Shown here: piece after piece, positions 25,050 to 35,992 of the stretch
Layout of the letters: every line of letters begins with the position of its first letter
Numbering within the stretch: the first letter of the stretch is position 1
Source: Saccoglossus kowalevskii
Taxonomy: Eukaryota; Hemichordata; Enteropneusta; Harrimaniidae
DNA length: 38,812 nucleotides
Assembly (NCBI RefSeq): GCF_000003605.2
Contig: NW_003146296.1
Location: 249,062-287,873 of the forward strand
Direction: 5' to 3'
Notes under the pieces: model-generated
Databases searched by the model: none
What the model was told of the DNA's origin: nothing
What the model saw: only the letters and a program-made list of their open reading frames with translations
Program-made: the position numbers and the translations under genes

Positions 25050-25150
25050 ATCACATCGAATGTGACAACACCTAGCAGCTAGACTGGCAGTGAGCGTGTA
25101 GTCAATTTCATAACTGACTACAGAATTATACCCAATAAAATGCAATAAAT
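24880..25150 (+). repeat. Two tandem copies of a 95-155 bp subrepeat; a third copy at 26213-26300
   Basis: The block starting ATCACGTCGGATGTGACAAC (24890) recurs as ATCACATCGAATGTGACAAC (about 25050) and as ATCACGTCCGATGTGATAAT (about 26213), all in the same orientation. Each is followed by GTCAATTTCAT, a GAxTACAGA or GATCACAGA block and TTATACC. The first copy forms part of the left inverted-repeat arm, so the subrepeat and the palindrome share an origin. Confidence 0.7.
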
Positions 25151-25518
25151 ATGTGTGTATATTCAATCGTTTCAATGTACACACAGACAACATAACATTA
25201 AAATCGTGAGTTTACATTTAATACGATTACATCTAAATCGTCAGGTTATACAGTTACAGACTTCACAAAAGTCTGCTGAATGGAAAAAAGTAGCATGTAT
25301 TTTTTCTTTGTTAAATCTTTTTTTTAAAGATTATTTTAGAGGCTGGAGACAGCTAGAGACATAATTGAATTTCCTACTCTTTGAAATTTTTCTAAAAGAA
25401 CTATTTTGCTACAGAAACCACATTTTATGTTTGGGATTATGTGATAGGGTTGTGATATTTCAACATCAACCTGGTATATAAATAAAACTGAAAATTAAGA
25501 TTTAATTATGCAAAACTC

Positions 25519-26190
25519 ATGATTTTAATGTCATTATGTTTATATTTTCAATATGTAAGGTAATATTGAAATGATATATTTATCATATTTTATTGGTATA
25601 CTCTGTAATCAGTCGACATCACCATGAANNNNNNNNNNNNNNNNNNNNNNNNNNNNNNNNNNNNNNNNNNNNNNNNNNNNNNNNNNNNNNNNNNNNNNNN
25701 NNNNNNNNNNNNNNNNNNNNNNNNNNNNNNNNNNNNNNNNNNNNNNNNNNNNNNNNNNNNNNNNNNNNNNNNNNNNNNNNNNNNNNNNNNNNNNNNNNNN
25801 NNNNNNNNNNNNNNNNNNNNNNNNNNNNNNNNNNNNNNNNNNNNNNNNNNNNNNNNNNNNNNNNNNNNNNNNNNNNNNNNNNNNNNNNNNNNNNNNNNNN
25901 NNNNNNNNNNNNNNNNNNNNNNNNNNNNNNNNNNNNNNNNNNNNNNNNNNNNNNNNNNNNNNNNNNNNNNNNNNNNNNNNNNNNNNNNNNNNNNNNNNTA
26001 GGCGGTTCTTGCAAGCTTTTCCGGTCTCAGTGCAAGTTAAAAAAATCACATTGTTAGTTTCAGTAAGATGAAGTAGATTACCCAGAATGATGTAAAATAC
26101 GAATCCGGATCCGGATCCGCATTAATCACTGCTAATGAGGATTACCGGATATGTTAACTAGATTTGAACGTGTATAAAATTTCTAACGAT
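25519..26190 (-). repeat. Right arm of the large inverted repeat, interrupted by the N gap
   Basis: Reverse complement of 24667-25048 with a few percent mismatches by eye (for example GTCGACATCACC against the complement of GGTGATGTCGGC). The central spacer is about 470 bp (25050-25518). The arm ends near 26190, just before a direct-orientation copy of the roughly 95-bp subrepeat at 26213. Confidence 0.78.
25629..25998. other. Assembly gap (370 N)
   Basis: Run of undetermined bases. It sits inside the right arm of an inverted repeat whose left arm is intact. Aligning the arms predicts only about 78 missing bases (counterpart 24858-24935), so the N length is either nominal or hides an insertion. 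Open frames across it are artefacts. Confidence 0.97.
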
Positions 26191-26212
26191 TTTTCAGCCA
26201 TTTATTCTATCA

Positions 26213-26300
26213 CGTCCGATGTGATAATGCCTAGCATCTGGACTGTGAGAACGCTGTCAATTTCATAATAGCATAAGCTGATCACAGAATTATACCTGTT
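26213..26300 (+). repeat. Third copy of the subrepeat, beyond the right inverted-repeat arm
   Basis: Shares ATCACGTCCGATGTGATAAT, GCTGTCAATTTCATAA and CTGATCACAGAATTATACC with the copies at 24.89 and 25.05 kb, in the same orientation as those. This suggests the family existed here before, or independently of, the inverted duplication. Confidence 0.65.
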
Positions 26301-26827
26301 TATACTTATATATATTTAATTATTCATTATTTTGTTAAAATTTAATGATTGCATTTCAATTATCAACCACTAGAAATCAGGTTGAAAATTAAGACAGTTC
26401 ATGCACAAACAAATTTACGTCATTTCTGAAGGCAAAAATAAATTCAAATCAAAATGCCAATTTTGATTAAAAAACAAAGTCATGAAGAGAGTTGTAGCCC
26501 GAATATTTAGCACAAAATAAAACAATAAAAGTGTTTAGCCACAAAAAGTAGAAAGTGTATTACGCTATTTTGTTGATTCATTTACAATCAATTTTCAAAA
26601 AGTTAAAAAACAAAACAAAAAACTCTGAGTGGTGAAGTTGTTCCCACATTTTTCAAAAACTTTGATCCAAACTTGCAGCAAAATGGAAAATATGCTGCTT
26701 TGAGTATTATAAGTATATATTACAAATTGCCCAAATGTAGTTAACATTCTGGCAAAAAATTATGTCATTCAAGTGTTGAACAGAATGTTTGTTGTCAGTT
26801 GGCGTTTGTTGTGATTTTAAGTACAAC

Positions 26828-27038
26828 TACTATAAAATGACTAATTTTCACTGGGTTTAAATTTCGCTGTTTTACCATTTCAGGCATATTCAGTGGGTTT
26901 TAAATTCACGGTTTTATCATTTAGATAATGTGTTCTATGCTAAATTTTACATATTCACTGGGTTTTAATTTAGCGCATTTTCCAGTCAGCGAAATAAGCC
27001 AAATTAAAACCCAGTGAATAATTAACCATTTTACAGTA
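26828..27038. mobile_element. Inverted-repeat element with TTCACTGGGTTTTAA subrepeats
   Basis: TACTATAAAATGACTAATTT then TCACTGGG at the left faces CCCAGTGAATAATTAACC then ATTTTACAGTA at the right. Two additional direct copies of TTCA(C/G)TGGGTTTTAA lie inside (about 26899 and 26952). The element abuts the next MITE at 27041 with only two bases between. Confidence 0.6.
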
Positions 27039-27040
27039 AT

Positions 27041-27252
27041 TTAACCTTTTGAATGCCAATTCTTTTTTTGCAAAAATTTGGTACAACATTTTGCCGATTT
27101 TTATATATTTTTACATAATTATTTAGATAATTTTGGACCAAACGAACATGATTTCCTGTTGACTACAGATCTTGAACACAATTTGTGGAAAATTATAAAA
27201 AAAGTTATGTGTGAATTTTGAGAAAAGTTGACTTTGACGCTTGAAAGGTTAA
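27041..27252. mobile_element. TTAA-flanked MITE-like element (piggyBac-type target site)
   Basis: TTAA at 27041-27044 and 27249-27252 flank a 204-bp AT-rich body that begins CCTTTTGAATGCC and ends GACGCTTGAAAGG, imperfect inverted repeats. TTAA duplication is characteristic of piggyBac elements (established), so this is probably a non-autonomous derivative (inference). Confidence 0.65.
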
Positions 27253-27311
27253 AGGTTGAAGAGTGCATAGTACATCTACACATGCACCAGGTGTTATTAC
27301 TTAGTCAGGTC

Positions 27312-27347
27312 TGGTGGGGGGAGGGAGGGAGGGAGGGAGGGAGGAGC
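27312..27347 (+). repeat. GGGA-rich simple repeat
   Basis: Repeated GGGAGGGAGGGAGG; four or more G triplets at short spacing, so quadruplex folding is possible. Confidence 0.85.
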
Positions 27348-28482
27348 AGAACACTAACACTATACGATACATATTGTTTACACTATAATTAATCGTTGCG
27401 ACACCTTTTTTTTATCATGGTTTTCGATGTGACTGCATTTGTTAAAAAAGATGAGTGATCTAATGGTAGTACGTGTTTAATTTTTGGTGGGAGTATTCTA
27501 GCGTAGAAAAAAAAAAAGTTGGCCGAAGCCTGACTTAAAAACTAACTTAAAACTAACTACCACACTGAGACAGGATTGTAAAGAGCGACAGCTGGGGAAC
27601 CTCCCATTGCATCAAACGTCCTCAAATAGTTATGTAATTAATCACACTAGAAATATCCAACGTAGCATTCCAATTGGATGAAAATAAGACATTCAATGCA
27701 ATTGGCGCGATCGTTTCCGGTAAACAACAACGTTTTGCACGTAACATACGTGGTATTGCACCGGTCGCTAATTTTTGTGAATATTTATTTGTCAGTTATT
27801 ATTTTCGCGCCAGACTCAAATAATAGACGCAGAACTTTTTGTTGGTGATAAAGAATGCAGACAGACATTTAAATATCTTCGCATCCCCGATGTTTTTAGT
27901 TGTTGGTTACAGAATAGTTGTAAAATTATACTGTTTCATCAAATACTCAAAATGCTCGATCAAAATTTAAAAACATTTCCAAAGTTGTCTCTTTTGTTTC
28001 AAATCAACCCTTTGCGCCGTTCACAAAATAATAAACCCAAATATTTTTTTGTAATATTTTTTAATAATTTTGATCAAGTCATGTTGGCAATGTGAAATTA
28101 GGTTCATCTGGTCTAAAATTAACAAAAAAATAAATGCTGAAATTTGCAAAAAGTCACATCAAAATTTTGGCGGGAAAAAAATGTGGCAAAATTACTTTGT
28201 ATTGAGTGAAATATATGTGACAATACTGGGCATCAGTTAACATATGCTATATAGCAGTTGGGCGCCATTTTTTGTTAATTAAAAACTAATAAAGTATTAA
28301 ACATTACTTAAAAAGAAAAATTTTAACATACAAAGTAACTGAATAATGATTAAAAATGTAAATTTATAACTCGGATAAAAGTCTAAAACAAACAATAAAT
28401 ATATTAATAATGAATAAATAAAATAACAATTAAATACATTAAGAGGAATATTCCATTCGACACCAAGGTAGTTGAAACTCAC

Positions 28483-28726
28483 CTTAACAGGGGCAGCTGG
28501 TAGCGGCCTTTGTTGAGTAACATAGAAGTAGGAGTCTGGGAAATGTCTATAGGGGTGGTCGGGTAGACTGGTGACCAGGAGGGGCAGCTTATCCGTGGTT
28601 CTCGTGTCAATCAAGGGAATACCTCTGCTACTGCATCTGGTAGACATAAGTGCCATCGCTCGCTGGTAGATGGTGTCTTTGGTGGCACTGGGTAAGCTAG
28701 CTAACGTCTGCTTGGTACCGGAACGA
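28483..28726 (-). CDS. Exon 2 CDS (residues 284-365) of the same unrecognised protein
   Basis: This internal exon of 244 bp is bounded by TTTACAG at its 5' side and AAG/GTGAGT at its 3' side. One base completes codon 284 (Thr), and 81 codons follow in an open frame. The translation is not low-complexity: it has an Arg/Lys/Ser/Thr-rich start, then RCSSRGIPLIDTRTTDKLPL, then an aromatic and proline segment with PDHPYRHFPDSYFYVTQQ and PLPAAPVK at the end. This is the least repetitive part of the protein and the best place to look for a conserved domain. The frame stays open for 61 codons past the donor (to 28297), which is why an uninterrupted open frame overlaps the exon, but the strong donor and in-phase fit to exon 3 support splicing at 28483. 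Function unknown. Confidence 0.82.
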
Positions 28727-30101
28727 CTGTAAACAACAACAATAACAATAACTTCTGATTCTCACGCTATGTTATATTTTCCACACAGTTAGAGGGGAAG
28801 GGAGCGGGAGAAATGTGACAATAGTGATAGATGACATTTCAGGGTGTGGAAGATATACAAAGGTGTGAACTAAATTGCAACTGCAAATTTATGGTCAAGC
28901 ATTTAATGTACACACATATTGCGGTTGCTATAATTAGACGATGAAGTCGAAAAAAACAACCCCACATGTATTGAACTTTGAACCAATTATCGGTACATTA
29001 AAAGGCATAAACCAACAAGCTATGAATTACGTACTTCTAAAAAGCCGATTTCGCACTTGAAAAGAGAAAAAAAAATGCAACATGCCTTGAAGGGGGAACT
29101 TCCATTATTTAAGATCGTGTTAGTAAGACGTACAAGTTAAACTATCCACAGTTGCATATAACCACCAGCTCCAAACTAATCAATGGTCGCCAAGAATACT
29201 CAAATCTATTTCAGTCAATAATGCGGGCAAATAAAAAAAGAAGGCCGCAGTCTTGATTTGCTGGGGGTGAAATAATGCCCAATCAAAATGAAGAAAAGCT
29301 ATGGGTATTTCCTTTGTATAACTGTTGTGTCATTTTACAGTCAATTGTTAGGACTTCATCTCGCTAGCACAATGAATTTTATTGCTTCCTTCAACAAGGG
29401 AGACATTAAAAGCTAAAGGTAAATGAGATCATTTGAAAAAGTCTGAATAAAAGCACTTGGTAACAACTGCATTGAAATAATTACAACAGGAAATACTTTC
29501 ATCTTTTCATTAATTCTTTGACTTTTCAGTTTCCAACCATCAAACATTCACATTCTAGGCGTCTAAGCACAGTTTAAGTTGAATGACGTCTTGAAGTTTT
29601 TTTTTTTAATAGAACTGACCCTCAAGTTTGACTTCCTCTTGATTTTTGTAGCAAATTTATGTCAGGTCCGTGTTTGTATTTGCTTTCCAAAGATCATGTC
29701 GTATTCGTTGACACATATTTGCTCTTTTTTGTTAGTGTGCCTGGCAGCACCTCATTGAGAAAACCACTTTAATGTGTCATGCAGGCATGCCGTGCCCATT
29801 GGCACCAACTCAAAAGCTGGAGCTGTACTCCCCCCATGTTGAATTGGAATAACCTGGTTCTCTCATTTGTTTATCAGTTGAAGGGGACATTCTATTGTTG
29901 AAATTATTGGAAGAAAGGGATGTCATCTCATTTTGTATGGGTTATTGAACAAATGTTGAAACAAGTTTACATTCTAAACTGAAAACATGCTTTTCGTCAT
30001 ATCATTAGCCAATTTTTTTTTTCTCACAATTTTTCCTGAAGTTGGTTCAACTGGTGGAAAATATATTTAAAAAAAAGTAGAAAGTGAAAAAAAACCAGTG
30101 T

Positions 30102-30314
30102 AAAACCTTGGGAAGCTGTATTTTTTCTACCAAAATTCTGCTGCAAAGTTTAGCATTATCTTGTATTTTTCTATAATTTCTTCATTAATTTTTTACCAAT
30201 ATGTCATACTCAGTACAGATTCTGACCACAAGTTTTGAAATAATTTGGAAAAAAATTATGCAAATTTATTAAGTGAAAGGTGACAAAAGTTGACTTCAGC
30301 GATCAAAAGGTTAA
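30102..30314. mobile_element. Degraded copy of the TTAA MITE group
   Basis: Right end AAGTTGACTTCAGCGATCAA then AAGGTTAA; the body resembles 27041-27252 (poly-T, TGC(A)AA, TACAGAT, ATTTGGAAAA and AAAATTATGC blocks in order). The left TTAA is eroded to AAAACC. A more diverged right end lies near 32325-32395 and a diverged copy near 23005-23258. Confidence 0.5.
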
Positions 30315-31841
30315 ACTATTGAGGGCGCCTGCCATCTCAAAATTTTACCACCCGGTATGTATTAACAAATTTATTAGTTTGCACAGGAAGGTGTTGTTTT
30401 CAAGAGAGTTATTTGGGGAGGTCACAAGATATGGTTACCATGGTTACCACCTTCTAAATGCTATGTTCAGTTTGGACAGATTTAGATCGTATATCATCAA
30501 CATTACAGGACAGTAAAGGAATAGAATAAAATAAATAAGTTTCTTATTTTGGCCAGGAAAAGAAATAAATCTTTTCCGTGTATCATTGGAATTTGAAAAT
30601 GGCAGCATTTTAGGTAATTTTTTGACCTATGCAGATTTTTTTTCCCTCAAAATATCCCTCTCTAATAGTCAACCCCTTAAAAAAATATGTTCCAAGCAAA
30701 AATAAATTATGGTTTCTCAAAGTATTTCTGGAAAAGACTCCAATGCATGGATCTTACCACTGAGTGTTGTATTTATCTAATATTATTTAATAAAATTCAA
30801 ATTGTTTTGTCAAATTTCACATTACAGATCTGTTACTAGACTTTTTGAAAAAAACACAGTTTTCAGATACCTGTTGATTGAAAAAAAACTTCCAAACAAG
30901 AAAAATAAGTATCATATTTTGAAAAAAAATATTACTCAGGCAGTTACATAGAACACAAGTTGTTGGTCATTTTGAATTACTAAAAAATACTGGTATATAA
31001 CAAGCATGCAACGTTGCACCACTTTTGGCGGGAAAATCATGGCGTTTTTTGACACCACGTAAATCTTTATCAAGACTAAGTACATTTATGTAACAAGTAC
31101 TTCCTGTCAGGCGACTGGACAAAAAGAAACCATTTTTATAACCCATCTAATCATGAAAATACCATGGCACCAAATATTTTTATTTTTACGACCACAGACT
31201 TTTTACAACCGGTTCTTCAACTCCTTTTTCTTTCAGTCCACAGCCGACCACATCAAAGTAGCAAAAACCCAAACAACCATAAAAAAAGGTTCATGATTAA
31301 CTAAACGTAAAAAAAGAAAGAATTCTAATTACACAAAGTTACAAAATGGCAATGAATGAAAGAAGCGGTTGTTGTAAAAAGTTTACAGACGACAATAAAG
31401 ACGAAGGACAAATCAATTTGTTTCTGAGTCATTCAATTCGCCATTTTGTCTTTCTCATTTTGAAAAAAACAAACTTCCGGGCGAGAAATTAAACACTTTC
31501 CCATGGGAGTTTTTTTGTTGTTGTTGTCAGAGATTTGAAGATATGAAAACGAAAAGGAATGCAATAATTACGACCGCACATTGCGCAAATTTTGTTGGCA
31601 CGTGGGATTGTATTACTCCTGTGTTATATGATTCAGCCATTTTTTAGGTCCTAATAGTGTGCATTCTCGACAGATTCTATCATAGTGATTTGTAATGAGT
31701 AAAAAAAAAAACATCTACCACATTTTTAAAATATTGGAAAAATGGGACAGTGAAAATGGTGAGTAACAAGGCACAGACGAAATGCCAAAGCCACTGTCCA
31801 AGATTCATTCACTAATGAATGCAACTTTTAGAGAAACCTGG

Positions 31842-32055
31842 TTAACCTTTTCACCACCAGTTCCCTCTTTTCATCACAAAATAGTCTCTTTTATAATCAG
31901 CACTTTCCTTCAGAAGATTGGGAGTAAGAACTGAAAATTGACTCAAATTTTGTCTGTTGGCTTCAAAATTTGGGCTCATTTCCAGAAATATTGAAGAATA
32001 TATAAGAAAAGTGTAGACAAATTTAAGCGAAAAAGTCTGGTGGTGAAAAGGTTAA
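31842..32055. mobile_element. TTAA-flanked MITE-like element with 15-bp perfect TIRs
   Basis: CCTTTTCACCACCAG (31846-31860) and CTGGTGGTGAAAAGG (32037-32051) are exact inverted repeats, each bordered by TTAA. The 206-bp body is non-coding. Length, CCTTTT ends and target site agree with the copy at 27041, so both probably belong to one piggyBac-like MITE group. Confidence 0.75.
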
Positions 32056-33257
32056 AGTTTGCAGGTGCTTGTGAATGACGCCACATACCACAATGCTATT
32101 ATGATAGAAAGATGGTCGCTGTCTCTTACAAAGCGCAGTCACTATACGTACTGTAAGCACTTAGTTCGGAATCTGCACATAAAAAAAAAAATCACCTGGC
32201 ACAAATATACTGTTGAACACTATAATTTCTCCCGCCAAAAATTTTGCACATCTTTGTGCATTTTTTCTATTATTTTAGAAAAAAACATGGATAACAACTT
32301 CAGAATTTAAAAAAATATATTTTGACAGAATTATGCAGGTTTATTTTGTGGAAGGTGATGAAAGTTGTCATTTAAGTTCAAAGGTTTAAAGTTCAAAGGT
32401 TAATGACCCAATTCAATACCGGTAAGTAATATTCACAGATCTAGTCTGTGATTCAATGTGGTAGCGGGAACTGATTATTATGTCTGCGTTTGTGCATTGT
32501 AAATTACTTTTGTCAATATTGATTATAACAGTATCCCCAAATCTTGTACTTTCCAAATTTATTTAAATTAGCATAAATAAATGAAATGTACAATTAAAGC
32601 AGACATTCCAAGACTTTCTCTTATATCATCATTATCATAAAAAATTGTTGAGATTCGGTCATAAAATTCACAATGAAAAAAATAAATAATAATCGATGTC
32701 AATAATGCACACAAATCTTTCGGCATTTTGATTCAAATGCTACCACTTGTTGAATGCAAAGTTGGAATCTGGGGTCATTGCGGTTTTACGTGGAATAGTA
32801 CGATATGATCTGAATTTGGATGCATTATGGGAAATACTAAATGTACAATTTTCAATGGTTTCCAGCGTGACCATGCTTCTCAATCTTTTGTTTGTTTCAA
32901 TTTCATTCTTAATGCTTTTGAGCGGTGTCCCATGTGAGTTTATTCATGGAGATTTGCTCTCATTCTGAATCAATGGATCCTGTGGTTATTTGGAATATGA
33001 GTGACTCTTAATTTCTCATAATTTGTGAAGATTAATTATGTCACATATTCTCAAGATCTCACTAAAAGCTATAATGATAAGATACAAGTCTAGTGTTTCT
33101 CATAATTTTTGAGAAATTCAAAATTTCTATGTAATTGTTTACAACAGTGGTAAACCAACATAAGACATTATTAATTTTCTGTTACAAACGAGCATTGCTA
33201 AATTAAATTTTGTCTATTTCAGTGTTAAATTTGCCATGCAATCGTTGACTTAAATAG

Positions 33258-34470
33258 GATTGGTCATTGCCGCCTTCAAATTCTAGTTTTGTGTAAAAGC
33301 GGTCAGAGAGGTTACTGAGCCAGGTTAGATTAGGTTATCAATCCAGAGGGGACGAAATTTAATGGCTTCCGGACACTCACAGAGGTTGTTTTGTGAAGTT
33401 CAATGGACAAGATGAAATTGGACTTTGCTAGACACCTATTGAATTCTTTGATTGAATTCACCAGGGGAATAATGTGAGCACTGCCAATGACAATACTTCA
33501 CCTTTACCGAAGGGTCATTGCATCATGAACTCAGAAATAGGTTACTTTTGCGACAGACTGAATGACAGCTATCAACAAATAGATTTTATTATGCCAGAAA
33601 TAACTTTCATGCACCCTCCAAGCTTCAAATCACTGCAGATTCATGAATGCGAGGTTTTGGATTATACCGCCCTCAAGTGTCAAGGAAAAAGAAATAAGGT
33701 CACTTACAATCATGTAACCTATTTAACTAAAAAATGAGAGAGAGGAAAATGACATTGAACCGATATGATTAATTCATGTCGAGAATCAAACATGCATTGT
33801 CTAGGGTGTATAAATTGTTTTAGGAGTTGTGATAGTGAAAAAAAATTTATAATTCATTTCAGTATCTGGATTAAAGAAATAGTAATCGTCGCCTTCAAAT
33901 TCTACTTTCGTGTAATAGAGGTCGGAGAGGTCACCGAGCCATTTTAGATTATGTTATCAATGCAAATGAAGTGATTTTTAAGGGAGAGCGTTTAATGGCT
34001 TCCGGACACTCACAGAGGTTGTTTTGTGAAGTTCAATGGACAAGATGAAATTGGACTTCGCTAGACACCTATTGAATTCTTTGATTGAATTCATCGGGGA
34101 AATAATGTGAGCACTGCCAATGACAATACTTCACCTTTACCGAAGGGTCATTGCATCATGAACTCAGAAATAGGTTACTTTTGCGACAGACTGAATGACA
34201 GCTTTCAACAAATAGATTTTATTATGCCAGAAATAACTTTCATGCACCCTCCAAGCTTAAAATGACTACAGATTCATGAATGCAAGGTTTTGTATTGTAC
34301 TGCCCTCAAGTGTCAAGGAAAAGAAATAAGGTCATTGATATAACTAAAAAATGAGAGCTATTGAACCAAAAAATGCTCATATATGCATTATCCATAGTAT
34401 ATAAATCATTTTAGAAGTTGTGAAAGTGAAAACAAATTCATAATTCATCAAGCATCTGGATTTAAAAATA
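33258..34470 (+). repeat. Tandem duplication, unit about 620-633 bp
   Basis: The first copy (about 33258-33880) and second copy (about 33881-34470) are nearly identical over a 280-bp core starting TTTAATGGCTTCCGGACACT and more diverged at the edges. The copies are offset by 619 bp at the start and 633 bp in the core because of a small insertion. An 87-codon frame in copy one (33474-33737) is broken by a stop in copy two (near 34258), which argues against coding. Confidence 0.85.
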
Positions 34471-35547
34471 TTCCATCCCCGGGAGGCCCTCTCGAAATGT
34501 AAACCATTTTGGAATATAAACTAGGGGCAGAGTTGGCTGGGTGAATTTGTTAGGGGGAAGAGAAATTGGGTTGGGTGTCATCGAAACAAGTTATCTTTCT
34601 CTTCAAGAACTGAAATCCAATTAGTATAATCAAATCAATTAAAAAAAAAGATTCTGATTCTAAATCATAAATTTGTAAAATTGACTAATCTTGTGGAGTG
34701 GAACAAAAGAATTTTAGGCAGAATGCATTATTTTTTTAATGCACGACCACCACAGACAGGAATCCTTAAAAACAAGTTTTTGTTCATTTTTTAATGTCCG
34801 TCAAACATTTTGTCCTTTTATTTGTGACTCCAAAAGTAATATTAATAAAAATAAACTAGAAACAAATTCATATTTACCGATAATTAAAAAAACAACAAAT
34901 CAAATGATCACAGTTATTTACTTTTCAAGTGTCCAATAGCGTGATTGGTTAGTTCTTGTCACATGATCTGCATATTTCTAATACTATGTATAACCATCTA
35001 TCTGTTTGTTATGTGTATCTCAATGGGAAGCCCCTTAAATTAGTCAGTGTGTATTGTTACTTAGGATATTATTTTACATAGAATGGTGAAGACAATATTT
35101 ATTAAAAACCGTTGCTTAGCACCTAAGCTAGAGCCAATCTGTGGTGACTAGGTTCAGTAAATGTTCTCTTAATGTTAAATGTATGCGTTTTTCGTAGTTA
35201 CTGTTCAAGTCTGTATTGTAGTTACGTGTGGCCTGAATATACTGGGGCATACATGCATTGTATTTGTGTCGCTTAATTATGTATTCAGAATGTTTTGTAA
35301 TGTATCCCATTTGCTTTTTTACATGTACTGGTAGATGAATTTTATAAATTAATAAAAATGAGCATTGTGCAGAGTACCAATTATATTTTACAGAATCTTT
35401 TAAACAGTAAGAAATAATTTTTATAAATCACGAATCTCGCGCATGTGTCGAAAATGAATATACATGTATGTGCAACATTCTGTGTAATTAGATTTTATGT
35501 CAATTTTAGATTATTGTGTTATGTATATTGGGTTGATCTGCAATAAC

Positions 35548-35609
<62 letters not shown>
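35548..35609 (+). repeat. (AAT)n microsatellite
   Basis: About 20 uninterrupted AAT triplets in intron 1. Confidence 0.97.
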
Positions 35610-35612
<3 letters not shown>

Positions 35613-35973
35613 GATTTTCAACCCTGATTATTTATTCTAATATATCTCACTTTTGTCAGTAAACACTTCCTCGGTGTCATAAAAAAAGTTGTTTATAATT
35701 TTTAACCAATTCACTCTTGGTTAAAATATCGAACAAAATCTGAAAATCGTGTTCAGTAAAGAGCAGTGAAAAAAAAAAAATCATTATTATTCAATTTTTT
35801 GAAGCAGTTTTTATCTGAAAAATTTAATTTTTGAATAAAATAATTTTAATGATGTATTAATTGACGACTTGTTGACTTGTTTGTGGAATGTTCACAGTCA
35901 TTTGCAAATACAAAAGTAAAACTGCTTGACTGATAAATAAGGAAGACTTTCAGTCATCATTTGGATTGTGCAT

Positions 35974-35992
35974 ATAGCGCCCTCTAGTGTCA
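35974..35992 (-). promoter_or_regulatory. CTCF-like motif
   Basis: On the minus strand TTGACACTAGAGGGCGCTA resembles the bilaterian CTCF core CC(A)CNAG(G/A)GGGCGC (established motif). The match is by eye only. Confidence 0.4.

Larger units (their letters stand above)
17627..28482 (-). other. Intron 2 of the minus-strand gene (10,856 bp)
   Basis: GT-AG intron with donor GTGAGT and acceptor TTTGTAG. It is AT-rich and CpG-poor apart from repeat-derived patches and a CpG pocket near 27.7 kb. It holds a 19-base C tract, dispersed repeats near 21.7 and 22.6 kb, several MITE-like elements, and the inverted-repeat complex with the N gap. In 18.3-21.6 kb I see only unique AT-rich sequence with A/T homopolymers and no feature I can support beyond the motif at 18898. 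Confidence 0.72.

Noticed and set aside
25593-26057. Four open frames across the N run
   Set aside because: Created by undetermined bases.
33474-33737. 87-codon open frame in the first tandem duplicate
   Set aside because: The second duplicate carries an early stop in the same frame although the nucleotide sequence is otherwise highly similar.
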